A stretch of 64,000 nucleotides of DNA from positions 62,001 through 126,000 of the forward strand of contig NZ_JACZFS010000047.1 in assembly GCF_014904795.1 (NCBI RefSeq), given 5' to 3'. Position 1 is the stretch's first letter, and each line of letters begins with the position of its first letter. A model generated the notes under the pieces. It was not told where the DNA came from and made no database searches. It saw nothing but the letters and a program-made list of their open reading frames with translations. This document shows positions 25,749 to 35,035 of this stretch, piece after piece. A program made the translations under genes and the position numbers. The stretch comes from Nisaea nitritireducens. Its GTDB lineage: Bacteria > Pseudomonadota > Alphaproteobacteria > Thalassobaculales > Thalassobaculaceae.

Positions 25749-28700
25749 ATGGCCGGATATGCCGAGCTTCAGGTCTCCAGTAACTTCAGTTTCCTGCGGG
25801 GAGCCTCCCACCCTGAAGAACTGGTGGAGACGGCAGCCCGGCTGGGTCATGCGGCCATTGCCGTCGCCGACCGGAACAGCCTCGCCGGTGTAGTCCGGGC
25901 CCATATCGCAGCCAGGGCACATGGCATAAAGCTGATCGTCGGCGCGTGCCTCGACCTTGAGGACGGCACGCGTCTGATCTGTCTGCCGACTGACCGGCCT
26001 GCTTATGCCCGTCTTTCCCGTATGCTGAGCGTCGGCAAACGCCGCGCCACAAAAGGGGAATGCCTGCTCACCCGTCAGGATGTGATCGAGCATGGTGAAG
26101 GCCAGCTCTTTCTGCTGCTGCCGCCACCCCGTCTTCCGGAAGACTATGCTGCGGATCTCAGGTTCTGGGCGGAGGCTTGTCCCGCAGCCTGTCACCTCGC
26201 CGCCAGCATGCTCTATCACGGAGATGACGGCCGGAGACTGCGAGCGCTCGCCACGCTCGCTCGTGGAGCCGGTCTGCCTTTGGTCGCAACCAATGACGTG
26301 CATTATCACGTACCGGAGCGCCGCCCGCTGCAGGATGTATTGACCTGTATTCGCGCGCATTGCCGGATAGACGACGCGGGCTGGTGGCTCGATGCCAATG
26401 CGGAGCGTTACCTGAAACCGCCGGGAGAGATGGCGCGGCTGTTCCGGGACTTGCCCGACGCCGTCGCCGAAACTGTTCGTATTGCCGACCGCTGCCAGTT
26501 CTCACTGGACGAGCTGGCTTATGAATATCCCGACGAGATTGTCCCGAACGGCCGGCCGGTACAGGAAGAGCTCGAGGCGCAGACCCTTGCCGGTGCTGCC
26601 GAACGCTATCCCGAGGGCATCCCGCAACCGGTGCGGGCTCAGCTTCGGCACGAGCTGGATCTGATCGCCCGGCTCGACTACGCCCCCTATTTCCTGACCG
26701 TTTACGACATGGTCCGCTTCGCCCGAAGCCGGAATATCCTCTGTCAGGGGCGGGGCTCGGCGGCGAATTCTGCGGTCTGCTACTGCCTCGGCATCACCTC
26801 GGTCGATCCATCCCGGGCCGATCTGCTGTTCGAGCGATTTGTCAGCGAGGAACGCGACGAGCCGCCCGACATCGATGTCGATTTCGAGCATGAGCGGCGC
26901 GAGGAGGTCATCCAGTACATCTATCGGAAATACGGAAGGGAGCGTGCGGGTCTGGCGGCCACAGTAATCAGCTACCGTTCCCGAAGCGCGTTGCGGGATG
27001 TGGGCAAGGCGATGGGATTGTCTGAGGATGTGGTCGGCCTGTTGTCGTCTCAGGTCTGGGGGCGGCACGGAGATGGTGTCTCGGACGACCGGATCCGCGA
27101 GGTCGGTCTCGACCCGGCAGACAGGCGGCTTGCCATGGCGATGAATCTCACCCGGCAACTGATGGGCTTTCCGCGCCATCTCTCCCAGCATGTCGGCGGC
27201 TTTGTCATCACTCGCGGGCGCCTGGACGAGTTGGTGCCGATCGAGAATGCGGCGATGCAGGACCGCACCGTGATCGAATGGGACAAGGATGATCTCGATG
27301 CGCTGGGAATGCTCAAGGTCGACGTTCTCGCCCTTGGCATGCTGAGTTGCGTACAGAAGGCATTCACCCTGCTGCAGCGCCATTACGGGCTCGAATACGA
27401 TCTCGCCTCCGTGCCGGCAGAGGACCCAAAAGTCTATGACATGCTGAGCCGTGGAGACAGCCTCGGTGTCTTCCAGGTGGAGAGCAGGGCCCAGATGGCG
27501 ATGCTGCCTCGCCTGCGTCCGCGGAATTTCTATGACCTTGTCATCGAGGTGGCGATCGTCCGGCCGGGGCCGATTCAGGGCGACATGGTGCATCCGTATC
27601 TTCGCCGCCGAGATGGGATCGAGCCGGTAGAGTTTCCGTCCGAAGAGTTGCGGAAGGTGCTGGGCAAGACGCTCGGCGTGCCGCTCTTTCAGGAGCAGGC
27701 GATGAAGATCGCCATCGTCGCGGCCGGGTTCACGCCCTCGGAGGCGGACCGGTTGCGCCGCGCCATGGCGACTTTCAAGAAGACCGGTCAGATCGGCCAG
27801 TTCCGCGACAAGATGATCGAAGGCATGGTGGAGAGGGAGTATGAGCGCGACTTCGCCGAACGTTGCTTCCGGCAAATCGAGGGGTTCGGCAATTACGGGT
27901 TCCCGGAAAGCCACGCCGCCAGTTTTGCTCTGCTGGTTTATGTCTCAAGCTGGTTCAAGTGCCGGTATCCGGCGATGTTCGCCGCGGCGTTGCTGAATTC
28001 GCAGCCGATGGGTTTTTACGCCCCGGCACAGATCGTCCGGGATGCGCGCGAGCACGGCGTCACCGTGCTGCCGCCGGACGTCAATCGCATTGGCTGGGAC
28101 TGCGATCTTGAGCCGGATGGAACGGGCCGTTTTGCACTCCGTCTCGGGCTCCGGCAGATCAAGGGCATGCGTGAGGAAGATGCCGACATGATCGCGGCCT
28201 GCCGGGGGCAGGGATACCGCGATCCCGGTGAGCTCTGGCGCCGGGCCGGGATCACGCCTCCGGTGCTGGAAATGCTGGCGCGGGGCGATGCCTTTGCTTC
28301 AATGGGGCTGGCCCGGCGCGAGGTGTTCTGGGCTGTCCGCGGCCTTGCCCGTGCTGTGACCGGCCCGGTCCGGTCGGATCGGGACCCGGGCGGCTTGCCG
28401 CTCTTCCTTGCAGCCGAAGTCCGGGAGCAGGCACATATCACGCTGCAGGAAGCGGCGGTGCATCTCCCGGCGGCGCCACTCGGGGAACAGGTGGTGGAGG
28501 ATTATGCCGCGCTCCATCTGTCTCTCAAGGCGCATCCAATATCCTTGCTGCGCTCCAGTCTTGATGGCGATGACTGTATTCGCTGCGAGGATCTCGGCCG
28601 GATGCGCGACGGCAAGCGGGTCCGGCTTGGCGGTCTGGTGCTGGTGCGTCAGCGCCCCGGTACGGCAAAGGGTATTATCTTTATCACTCTGGAGGACGAG

Positions 28701-29087
28701 AGCGGCGTCGCAAATCTGATCGTCTGGCCAGACCGGTTTGAGCAGTTTCGCCGCATTGTGCTCGGCGCCAAGTTTCTTGGCGTCACCGGGCTGGTACAGC
28801 GGGAAGGGCGGGTGATCCATGTGGTGGTCGAAAAGCTGGAGGACCTGACCTACAGGCTCGGGTGGCTCACCGACGGTACCGTGGACGAGGCCGGGTTTAA
28901 CGGGGCCATTGCCAATGCGGACGAGATCTCCCGGCCGCAGGAAGATTACCGTGAGAAACCGCCGCGTCCGAAACTGCCGCTTCACCCGGCGCCGAACCCG
29001 GAGCAGATCCGTCCGTCAAAGCCGCTCCACACTCATCCCCGTAATATGAAACCGGACCTGAAGGTGGTAAGCCGGGATTTCCATTGA
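25749..29087 (+). CDS. dnaE2: error-prone DNA polymerase DnaE2
   Basis: A 1112-residue C-family polymerase alpha subunit. The PHP domain is at the N-terminus (AELQVSSNFSFLRGASHPEE), the catalytic PPDIDVDFEHERREEV motif at about 373-388, the second catalytic region ALGMLKVDVLALGML near 515, and the C-terminal OB domain (GVANLIVWPDRFEQFRR) near 985. The length and early loss of the tau-binding tail fit DnaE2 rather than replicative DnaE1. It carries out translesion synthesis with ImuA/ImuB. It is in one transcript with imuB and is induced by DNA damage through the SOS box at 24077. Confidence 0.96.
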   Translation: MAGYAELQVSSNFSFLRGASHPEELVETAARLGHAAIAVADRNSLAGVVRAHIAARAHGIKLIVGACLDLEDGTRLICLPTDRPAYARLSRMLSVGKRRATKGECLLTRQDVIEHGEGQLFLLLPPPRLPEDYAADLRFWAEACPAACHLAASMLYHGDDGRRLRALATLARGAGLPLVATNDVHYHVPERRPLQDVLTCIRAHCRIDDAGWWLDANAERYLKPPGEMARLFRDLPDAVAETVRIADRCQFSLDELAYEYPDEIVPNGRPVQEELEAQTLAGAAERYPEGIPQPVRAQLRHELDLIARLDYAPYFLTVYDMVRFARSRNILCQGRGSAANSAVCYCLGITSVDPSRADLLFERFVSEERDEPPDIDVDFEHERREEVIQYIYRKYGRERAGLAATVISYRSRSALRDVGKAMGLSEDVVGLLSSQVWGRHGDGVSDDRIREVGLDPADRRLAMAMNLTRQLMGFPRHLSQHVGGFVITRGRLDELVPIENAAMQDRTVIEWDKDDLDALGMLKVDVLALGMLSCVQKAFTLLQRHYGLEYDLASVPAEDPKVYDMLSRGDSLGVFQVESRAQMAMLPRLRPRNFYDLVIEVAIVRPGPIQGDMVHPYLRRRDGIEPVEFPSEELRKVLGKTLGVPLFQEQAMKIAIVAAGFTPSEADRLRRAMATFKKTGQIGQFRDKMIEGMVEREYERDFAERCFRQIEGFGNYGFPESHAASFALLVYVSSWFKCRYPAMFAAALLNSQPMGFYAPAQIVRDAREHGVTVLPPDVNRIGWDCDLEPDGTGRFALRLGLRQIKGMREEDADMIAACRGQGYRDPGELWRRAGITPPVLEMLARGDAFASMGLARREVFWAVRGLARAVTGPVRSDRDPGGLPLFLAAEVREQAHITLQEAAVHLPAAPLGEQVVEDYAALHLSLKAHPISLLRSSLDGDDCIRCEDLGRMRDGKRVRLGGLVLVRQRPGTAKGIIFITLEDESGVANLIVWPDRFEQFRRIVLGAKFLGVTGLVQREGRVIHVVVEKLEDLTYRLGWLTDGTVDEAGFNGAIANADEISRPQEDYREKPPRPKLPLHPAPNPEQIRPSKPLHTHPRNMKPDLKVVSRDFH

Positions 29088-29137
29088 CCGGCCTCGTTGG
29101 CCTGGCCGATCGAAGGCCTGATGGTTCAGGAAGGCAT

Positions 29138-29728
29138 ATGAAGGCGACGCGATACATCATCTGGCGACGGCTGGATGAGCCGGGCACGGACCTTTGCCGC
29201 ATCATGCGGAGCGAAGACGCGTGGCATCTCAAGGGCACCGCAACCGGGCTTCACGGCGGAATGCCGTTACATCTCGATTATCATATCGCCTGCGATAGCG
29301 ACTGGGTGACCCGGAAAGCGCGTTTGCTCGGATGGGCGGATGGCCGCCGGATTGATCTCATTATCCGGCGGGACGATGACGGAGGCTGGACCTGCAACGA
29401 AAAGCCGGTCCCGGCCGTTATGGGGGCGTCGGACATTGACCTCGGCTTTACCCCGGCAACAAACACGGTTGCTGTCAGGCGGAGCTGTCTGGCCCCTGGC
29501 ACTGCCGTTGAAACCACAGCCGCCTGGCTCGACGAGGCTGACTGGAGTCTGAAGCCGCTCCGTCAAATCTATCGCCGCGTGACGAATGACCGGTTTGAGT
29601 ACGTATCACCCGCCAATGGCTTCAAAGCGATGCTGCTTCTGGATGAAGCGGGGCTGGTTCGTAACTATCCGGGCCTTTGGGCGGCCCTTGATCGTCGGGG
29701 CGAGGTTGCCGACGGGAGCAGCACCTAA
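29138..29728 (+). CDS. putative glycolipid-binding family protein (PF06475-like)
   Basis: A 196-residue protein matching the family long called DUF1089 and now putative glycolipid-binding: IIWRRLDEPGTDLCRIM at the start, LDYHIACDSDWVTRKA, SDIDLGFTPATNTVAVRR near 110, and AAWLDEADWSLKPLRQIYRR. The real function of the family is unsettled. The ATG at 29138 has AGGAAGG just upstream; a TTG at 29084 overlapping the dnaE2 stop is also in frame. It lies 50 bases after dnaE2 and may be carried on the SOS-induced transcript. Confidence 0.8.
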   Translation: MKATRYIIWRRLDEPGTDLCRIMRSEDAWHLKGTATGLHGGMPLHLDYHIACDSDWVTRKARLLGWADGRRIDLIIRRDDDGGWTCNEKPVPAVMGASDIDLGFTPATNTVAVRRSCLAPGTAVETTAAWLDEADWSLKPLRQIYRRVTNDRFEYVSPANGFKAMLLLDEAGLVRNYPGLWAALDRRGEVADGSST

Positions 29729-29756
29729 ACGCAGGCAGGCTCCCTGTCCTGGCTGA

Positions 29757-30356
29757 TCAAGTTCCGGCTACTGTCACGGTGAGCGTGTTGAGCAATGTTG
29801 CCATAGCACTTTCGTAGTCGTCGCGGCGGGCGCCTTGTGCGATGGCGAGTGCTGCACGATCGAACGAGGCGGAGAGCAAATCCGCAAGGGCCTGCATTTC
29901 CGGATCCGGAGCCCGGCCGAAAAGTGCGGCGAGTCCGTCCAGCAACGATCCGCCGCCGGTCTCCCTGTCGATACGGGACATCTCCTCCGGACCGAGCACG
30001 GCCGGCCCGTCGAGCAGAAGCAGACGGGCCCGGCCTTCTATGGCCATCGCATCGAAATAGGCATTCGATCCCGATATCAGCGCATCTAGAGGCGTTGCGG
30101 CGGCGCAGGCGTTCCGTTCGATTTCCGCGCCTACCGTAGCCGCCTCCCGTTCGACGACAGCGCGGAACAGGTCTTCCTTGTCCCGATAATGGTGATAGAG
30201 CGCACCGCGTGTGACGTTTGCTGCCTTGACGATCTCTGGCGTGCCTGTGTCGGCATAGCCATTCTCGATGAAGAGGGTCCGCGCCGCCGAGAGCAGGGCC
30301 GCGCGAGTTTCCTTGGTGCGCTCGCGATTGGAGCGGTGGCCGGAATTTTCTTGCAT
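29757..30356 (-). CDS. TetR family repressor
   Basis: A 199-residue TetR regulator. The N-terminal HTH is clear: RAALLSAARTLFIENGYADTG with TPEIVKAANVTRGALYHHYRDKEDLF at about 38-63. The C-terminal ligand domain contains the TetR_C-type LLLLDGPAVLG segment. It is divergent from a VOC-family gene; a perfect palindrome directly abuts its ATG, so autorepression by occluding its own start region is likely. The ATG at 30356 leaves no room for a strong ribosome site (only CAGG within the palindrome). Confidence 0.92.
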   Translation of the reverse strand: MQENSGHRSNRERTKETRAALLSAARTLFIENGYADTGTPEIVKAANVTRGALYHHYRDKEDLFRAVVEREAATVGAEIERNACAAATPLDALISGSNAYFDAMAIEGRARLLLLDGPAVLGPEEMSRIDRETGGGSLLDGLAALFGRAPDPEMQALADLLSASFDRAALAIAQGARRDDYESAMATLLNTLTVTVAGT

Positions 30357-30373
30357 ACATACAGCCTGTATGT
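30357..30373. promoter_or_regulatory. TetR operator 1 (perfect palindrome)
   Basis: ACATACAG-C-CTGTATGT is a perfect 8+1+8 palindrome immediately upstream of the TetR start codon. This length and symmetry is typical of TetR-family operators. Confidence 0.75.
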
Positions 30374-30383
30374 TTATTGATTT

Positions 30384-30404
30384 TTACATGCACACTGTAT
30401 GTAA
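30384..30404. promoter_or_regulatory. TetR operator 2 (imperfect palindrome)
   Basis: A 21-base imperfect dyad running from TTACATGC to ACTGTATGTAA, sharing the CTGTATGT half-site with operator 1. Its centre is 29 bases from that of operator 1 and 32 bases before the VOC gene ATG, so it could control the VOC gene. Confidence 0.65.
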
Positions 30405-30425
30405 ATGCGAGAGGGAGCGAAAGGG

Positions 30426-30851
30426 ATGAAATGTACGCAGTTCTATCCGGTTATCCTGACAGGCGATGTTCCTGGAACAGTGCGGTTCTACCGGGAGCAC
30501 TTCCGCTTCGAGCCGGCTTTCGAGAGCGATTGGTACGTCCATCTTCAGTCAATGGAAGACGAGTCTGTAAATATCGCCGTGCTTCAGGGCGACCATGAGA
30601 CGATCCCCGAGAGCGGTCGTGGCCGTACGGTAGGGCTGATCCTCAATTTCGAGGTACCAGATGTGGATGCGGAATATGCGCGGGTTGAGGCGGCGGCGCT
30701 GCCGGTATTGCTGCCGCTGCGGGATGAGCCGTTCGGGCAACGCCATTTCATTACGCAGGACCCGAACGGAGTGCTGATCGATGTCATCACACCGATCGCG
30801 CCAAGCCAGGAGTTTCTGGCTCAGTATGCGCCGGAAGCGGTACCGTCCTAG
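30426..30851 (+). CDS. VOC/glyoxalase superfamily protein
   Basis: A 141-residue vicinal-oxygen-chelate protein with the two beta-alpha-beta-beta-beta halves: [21 protein letters not shown] at the start, [19 protein letters not shown], and [19 protein letters not shown] near the end. Members include antibiotic-sequestering proteins, glyoxalases and dioxygenases; this one cannot be narrowed. AGGGAG lies 9 bases before the ATG at 30426. It is divergent from, and presumably controlled by, the TetR regulator. The last 4 bases overlap the stop of the opposing permease gene. Confidence 0.85.
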   Translation: MKCTQFYPVILTGDVPGTVRFYREHFRFEPAFESDWYVHLQSMEDESVNIAVLQGDHETIPESGRGRTVGLILNFEVPDVDAEYARVEAAALPVLLPLRDEPFGQRHFITQDPNGVLIDVITPIAPSQEFLAQYAPEAVPS

Positions 30852-31588
30852 AGGGCAGGGATTAGCAACCCAATCCCGGAAAGCCCAAGCATCCAGAGCA
30901 GCACTTTCTTGAACTGCGCGTCATTGATCCGGCGATAGAGCAAAAACCCGAGCGCGCTGCCGAGGATCAGGGCCGGGGCGGAGGCGCCGAGCAGCGTCAG
31001 AACATTGTCCGGCAGCCTGTCCTGAAGGACATAGAGGGTCAGAGTGGCGCTGTGCATGGCGGCGTTGAATAGCTGGAAGGTTGCCCGCTGCTTGTCCTTC
31101 GGCCATTTCATCAGGCTGCACCAGATCGTCGGCAACACACCGGAGAGGCCGGCGAAACCGCCCATGATACCGCCGCCAAGGCCAACCAGACCGTTCAAAA
31201 AAGGATGCTTGCCGGTGATGGCGGGAAATCGGCCGCTCAGCAGCAGGCCACCGCAATAGAGGATCAGTGTGGCGCCGACGAAGATCCGGAAGGGACCGGG
31301 ATCGACCAGGGGCAGCAGGGCGACGCCGGCAGGAACACCAATCAGGCCGCCCAGGATAAACACCCAGGCCGAGCGGAAATCGATAGAGCGCCAGATCGCC
31401 GCGAAGGTGCTGAGCAGCACCAGAAGAGAGCAGATCACCACCATCGGCGCCGCTTCCGCCGGGCTCAACACATGCGCCCAGATGCCGAGCGAGGTGATGG
31501 CGAAAGCAAAACCGGCGAGCCCGGAAGCGAGTGCACCGGCAAAGGCGCCTAGTGCAATGACACCGTAGTAGAAGAGTTCGTTTTCCAA
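30848..31588 (-). CDS. TauE/SafE family sulfite/anion permease
   Basis: A polytopic membrane protein of about 246 residues with eight hydrophobic spans and the TauE/SafE pattern: [22 protein letters not shown] near the start and [24 protein letters not shown] in the middle, the two inverted-repeat halves. The family exports sulfite, sulfoacetate or similar anions. The start is uncertain: a TTG at 31588 begins 3 bases after the previous stop with GAGGAG about 12 bases before it, and a CTG at 31594 sits at better spacing. It is co-transcribed with the small protein upstream. Confidence 0.85.
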   Translation of the reverse strand: MENELFYYGVIALGAFAGALASGLAGFAFAITSLGIWAHVLSPAEAAPMVVICSLLVLLSTFAAIWRSIDFRSAWVFILGGLIGVPAGVALLPLVDPGPFRIFVGATLILYCGGLLLSGRFPAITGKHPFLNGLVGLGGGIMGGFAGLSGVLPTIWCSLMKWPKDKQRATFQLFNAAMHSATLTLYVLQDRLPDNVLTLLGASAPALILGSALGFLLYRRINDAQFKKVLLWMLGLSGIGLLIPAL

Positions 31589-31590
31589 GA

Positions 31591-31941
31591 TCAGAACCGC
31601 TCCTCGCCACGCTGGCGCTGCGGGTCCGGGAAATCGCGGTAGAGCGTGAAGCGGACGTTCTGGACCTTCGAGTTCACCGCATGATGAAAGCTCTCGACCG
31701 GCTCGCTGCGGGTCGAGACGTGGTTGAAGGCGGCATCGAGTTGCGCCAGGTCCTTCGTCTCGAGCCACATATGGAATTCGGTCCCGTCGGCGGGGCCGAG
31801 CCCGAGCTTGCGACGGGTAATCCGGGAGCCCTCGATCAGGCCTTCCTGCTTCAGGTGCGCGAAGTAGCTCTGGACGGAGTCTGCGAAATCCATGTCAGAC
31901 ACGTCCGGCTTCAGGTCGCAGTAAATATGGTAGAAATCCAT
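31591..31941 (-). CDS. small conserved protein (resembles DUF6614)
   Basis: A 116-residue soluble protein: MDFYHIYCDLKPDVSD at the start, ITRRKLGLGPADGTEFHMWLE in the middle and a RDFPDPQRQRGEERF tail. From memory this matches the DUF6614 family of alphaproteobacteria, which has a ferredoxin-like alpha/beta appearance; no function is known. Its stop is 3 bases before the TauE/SafE start, so the two are linked. A weak GGGA lies 11 bases before the ATG. Confidence 0.7.
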   Translation of the reverse strand: MDFYHIYCDLKPDVSDMDFADSVQSYFAHLKQEGLIEGSRITRRKLGLGPADGTEFHMWLETKDLAQLDAAFNHVSTRSEPVESFHHAVNSKVQNVRFTLYRDFPDPQRQRGEERF

Positions 31942-32124
31942 AAAAGTTCAGTCCCAGATAAATGCCGCCCGGGAACCAGGTGCCAGAAAGGGGCGAAAAT
32001 GGGAGCTGGCGAGATTAGATAACTCTGCTCCAGCCTCTGGTTACGGTCTGTTTGGATCATCCGGACGACCTAGCGTGAAGGCAACCCGTCAGTGAGAATT
32101 GATCAGTCTGTTTTGGTCTCAATT

Positions 32125-32820
32125 CTATAAATGAGCATACCGAAACTGTGTCGGAACCTTGTCGGACGTTGATTTTTCAGTTTTTCGAGCGATGAACAGG
32201 ATAGTCCAAACTCCATCGCCCATTTTTCCATACAAATGATCTGTTGGGTTATCATAAGTATTGTAAGGTTGAATTGAAATTTTTGAATGACCGTCTTTTC
32301 CTGAGCTCTTAATTAAAGCGCAATTCAATATTTCGTATTCATTGGCTCTGTAATAGTCGAAAAAAAGAGTGGGTGAAAGTTGATAAAATCCATGATCAAC
32401 AGTGTTGTTTGCTGGTCCCGCGTGAATTACTACGCCGTTTGGTTTGAGCAACTCGTGGCAGGAATTCAATGCATTTGGCACGTTGAATACATGCTCTATC
32501 GTGCCATTGTTGTAGACGACGTCGAACTGGCCAATCCATTCGGGTGGCGGGGTCGGCTCGTTGAGATCATGAATGACCTCAGACGCTTCATATGCCGATT
32601 TGTCCGAAGACAAAGCCTCGTCATATCCGAGGCATTCGAAGAAGAGGTGGTCAGGTACCGGCTCGTCCCGAGGGTGATCTTTCAGCTGCTTTGGAATGTC
32701 GAGGCCCGACGCGGAAAGTCGTTGTTCTAGATAATCGGCAGTGAGGGAAGAAGGCGATAGACGACCAAGCGCCAGAAAACGACCGCCTAGCTTAAATGTG
32801 GTCGAGCAATGGACCAACAT
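32125..32820 (-). CDS. methyltransferase-like protein, AT-rich gene
   Basis: A 231-residue protein with the C-terminal half of a class I methyltransferase: FDVVYNNGTIEHVFNVPNAL (motif IV/post-II region, about residues 105-124) and HELLKPNGVVIHAGPA. Motif I is degenerate or replaced by GGRFLALGRL near residue 12. The gene is clearly richer in A/T than its flanks, suggesting recent transfer. The start is uncertain. The ATG at 32820 has no ribosome site, but a perfect AGGAGG lies 5 bases before an in-frame ATC at 32845-32847, and a stop lies just upstream of that. The 183 bases downstream hold an 8-bp inverted repeat (AGAATTGA/TCAATTCT) before 32130. Confidence 0.65.
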   Translation of the reverse strand: MLVHCSTTFKLGGRFLALGRLSPSSLTADYLEQRLSASGLDIPKQLKDHPRDEPVPDHLFFECLGYDEALSSDKSAYEASEVIHDLNEPTPPPEWIGQFDVVYNNGTIEHVFNVPNALNSCHELLKPNGVVIHAGPANNTVDHGFYQLSPTLFFDYYRANEYEILNCALIKSSGKDGHSKISIQPYNTYDNPTDHLYGKMGDGVWTILFIARKTEKSTSDKVPTQFRYAHL

Positions 32821-32938
32821 ATCACATGTAAACGGAGCGAGAGGGATGGCCGCCTCCTATTGCTTATTATGTGCTCGGAAAGGTGCTTTTGAGCGGAACC
32901 TGCTGTCGACGGTATCGAATTCTGTTTGCTTCGCACAG

Positions 32939-32969
32939 AAAAAACAGGCCGCCCTAAGGCGGCCTGTTT
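32939..32969 (-). terminator. intrinsic terminator of icd
   Basis: A perfect 12-bp stem (32942-32953 with 32958-32969, loop CTAA) is followed on the minus strand by a run of six T, counted from 32944 down to 32939. It lies 25 bases beyond the icd stop. Confidence 0.93.
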
Positions 32970-32993
32970 GTCGTTCTTGGATGTTGAGACTTG

Positions 32994-34208
32994 TTAGCCC
33001 ATCGCCTTCTGCAGGTTCTCGTCCAGTTTGGACAGGAACTGCTGGGTTGTGAGCCAGGGCTGGTCCGGGCTGATCAGCAGCGCCAGATCCTTGGTCATAT
33101 CGCCGGCTTCGACAGTGTCGACACAGACTTTTTCCAGAGCTTCGGCGAACCTTGCAACTTCCGGCGTCTCGTCGAACTTGGCGCGGTAGGCGAGGCCACG
33201 GCTCCAGGCAAAGATCGAGGCGATCGGGTTGGTCGAGGTTTCCTTGCCCTGCTGATGCTGACGGTAGTGACGCGTAACGGTGCCGTGGGCGGCTTCCGCT
33301 TCGACCGTCTTCCCGTCCGGGGTCATCAGCACAGAGGTCATCAGGCCGAGCGAGCCGAAGCCCTGGGCCACGGTGTCGGACTGCACGTCGCCGTCATAGT
33401 TCTTACAGGCCCAGACGAAACCGCCGGACCATTTCATTGCGGCCGCGACCATGTCGTCGATCAGGCGATGTTCGTAGATGATGCCCTTGGCTTTGAACTT
33501 CGACTCGAACTCTTCCTCGAAGACTTCCTGGAACAGATCCTTGAAGCGGCCGTCATAGGCCTTGAGGATGGTGTTCTTGGTCGAGAGATAGACCGGCCAG
33601 CCAAGATCGAGACCGTAGTTCAGGCAGGCCCGCGCGAAACCGCGGATCGACTCGTCCAGGTTATACATGGACATGGCAACGCCGCCGCCCGGGAAGTCGT
33701 AGACTTCGTGGGTGATGGCTTCGCCGCCGTCTGCCGGCTGGAAGGTCATGGTGAGCTTGCCCGGACCCTTCACCACCATGTCGGTGGCGCGATACTGGTC
33801 ACCGAAGGCGTGACGGCCGATGACGATCGGCTGGGTCCAGCCCGGGACCAGCCGGGGCACGTTCTTGCAAATGATCGGCTGACGGAACACGGTGCCGCCG
33901 AGGATGTTGCGGATCGTGCCGTTCGGCGAGCGCCACATCTTCTTCAGGCCGAATTCCTCGACCCGGGCTTCGTCCGGCGTGATGGTCGCGCATTTGACGC
34001 CGACGCCGTATTCCTTGATCGCATTCGCGGAGTCGATGGTGATCTGGTCATCCGTCTCGTCGCGCTTTTCCATGCCGAGATCGTAATATTTGAGATCGAC
34101 ATCGAGGTACGGGAGGATGAGTTTTTCCTTGATCATCTCCCAGATGATCCGGGTCATCTCGTCGCCGTCGAGCTCGACGATAGGATTTTTGACCTTGATC
34201 TTCGCCAT
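32994..34208 (-). CDS. icd: NADP-dependent isocitrate dehydrogenase
   Basis: A 404-residue homodimeric (eukaryote-like) NADP-IDH, the TCA-cycle enzyme converting isocitrate to 2-oxoglutarate. It begins [20 protein letters not shown], and the substrate-binding [19 protein letters not shown] lies near residue 95. [15 protein letters not shown] and the late [28 protein letters not shown] cofactor region are all present. The length equals the family norm. AAGGGAG is 8 bases before the ATG. It is monocistronic, ending at a strong terminator. Confidence 0.97.
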   Translation of the reverse strand: MAKIKVKNPIVELDGDEMTRIIWEMIKEKLILPYLDVDLKYYDLGMEKRDETDDQITIDSANAIKEYGVGVKCATITPDEARVEEFGLKKMWRSPNGTIRNILGGTVFRQPIICKNVPRLVPGWTQPIVIGRHAFGDQYRATDMVVKGPGKLTMTFQPADGGEAITHEVYDFPGGGVAMSMYNLDESIRGFARACLNYGLDLGWPVYLSTKNTILKAYDGRFKDLFQEVFEEEFESKFKAKGIIYEHRLIDDMVAAAMKWSGGFVWACKNYDGDVQSDTVAQGFGSLGLMTSVLMTPDGKTVEAEAAHGTVTRHYRQHQQGKETSTNPIASIFAWSRGLAYRAKFDETPEVARFAEALEKVCVDTVEAGDMTKDLALLISPDQPWLTTQQFLSKLDENLQKAMG

Positions 34209-34327
34209 CTAGCTGGCTCCCTTGTGGATGGATTTCTTGAGCTGCGGCGGCAAAATATCAGCTAGGCGGCGCAATGCAAGATGCGCGCGCCGGGCCTGCT
34301 GCCATGATGCCGCGTTGTTAAGGAAGT

Positions 34328-34912
34328 TCAGACCCACTTTGAGTCGACACTTCCGTGTGTCACGGGAACGGCCGCGACCAATGGGAAGACCTCTTCCACG
34401 CTATTCGCGACCTGGATGATCGCGCGGTTCTCTTCCCGTGCGAACCCTGTCGCGACGAGATGGTCGACCAACGTCAGGAGCGGATCCCAGAAGCCGTTGA
34501 TATTGGCGATCACCACCGGCTTTTTAGAGAGGCCGAGCTGTGTCCAGGTCACAACCTCGAAGGTCTCGTCCATGGTGCCGAGGCCGCCGGGCAGGATCAC
34601 GAACGCATCGGAGCGCTCATACATGATCCGTTTACGGTCATGCATGTTGTCGGTGACGACCAACTCGTTCAGTCCCTCATGGCCGACTTCATAATCCTGC
34701 AGGAATTTCGGGATCACGCCGAGGACCGAGGCGCCGGAAGCGAGTGCGGCGTCCGCGGCAATGCCCATCAGGCCAACATGGCCGCCGCCATAGACGAGAT
34801 CGTACCCTTTCTCGCCGACAAGGGTGCCGAACTGGGTTGCTGCCTGCCGGAAGGCCTCATCGACTCTCCCGGAGGAACCGCAGAATACGCAGATGGATTT
34901 TTTCTCTTTCAT
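34328..34912 (-). CDS. LOG family protein (cytokinin riboside 5'-monophosphate phosphoribohydrolase-like)
   Basis: A 194-residue Rossmann protein with SICVFCGSSGRVD at the N-terminus, DLVYGGGHVGLMG near 40, and the LOG signature LPGGLGTMDETFEVVTW near 110. LOG enzymes release free base from nucleoside 5'-monophosphates (cytokinin activation in plants; AMP/ other NMP hydrolysis in bacteria). It is divergent from the LysM gene across 123 bases. The ribosome site (GGTGAG, about 12 bases upstream) is weak. Confidence 0.92.
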   Translation of the reverse strand: MKEKKSICVFCGSSGRVDEAFRQAATQFGTLVGEKGYDLVYGGGHVGLMGIAADAALASGASVLGVIPKFLQDYEVGHEGLNELVVTDNMHDRKRIMYERSDAFVILPGGLGTMDETFEVVTWTQLGLSKKPVVIANINGFWDPLLTLVDHLVATGFAREENRAIIQVANSVEEVFPLVAAVPVTHGSVDSKWV

Positions 34913-35035
34913 AAGATCGTCTATCTCACCCTCTCAGGATCCGGTCAAGCGGCAAGAAATCACAGTTTTCCGCTGCATTGCGCCCGCGATTGTAAGAGTT
35001 TATTGTTAACGAACCGCGTGTTGGAGCCCCGAAGT

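Noticed and set aside
24041-25750. Long open frame opposite imuB
   Set aside because: It mirrors the high-GC imuB frame, has low-complexity Arg/Pro/Gly composition and no family motif or ribosome site.
32741-33052. Small open frame across the icd terminator
   Set aside because: It reads through a strong terminator hairpin and into the icd 3' end in antisense.
34355-35035. N-terminal extension of the LysM protein
   Set aside because: It runs antisense through the LOG gene; the signal anchor and ribosome site place the start at 35036.
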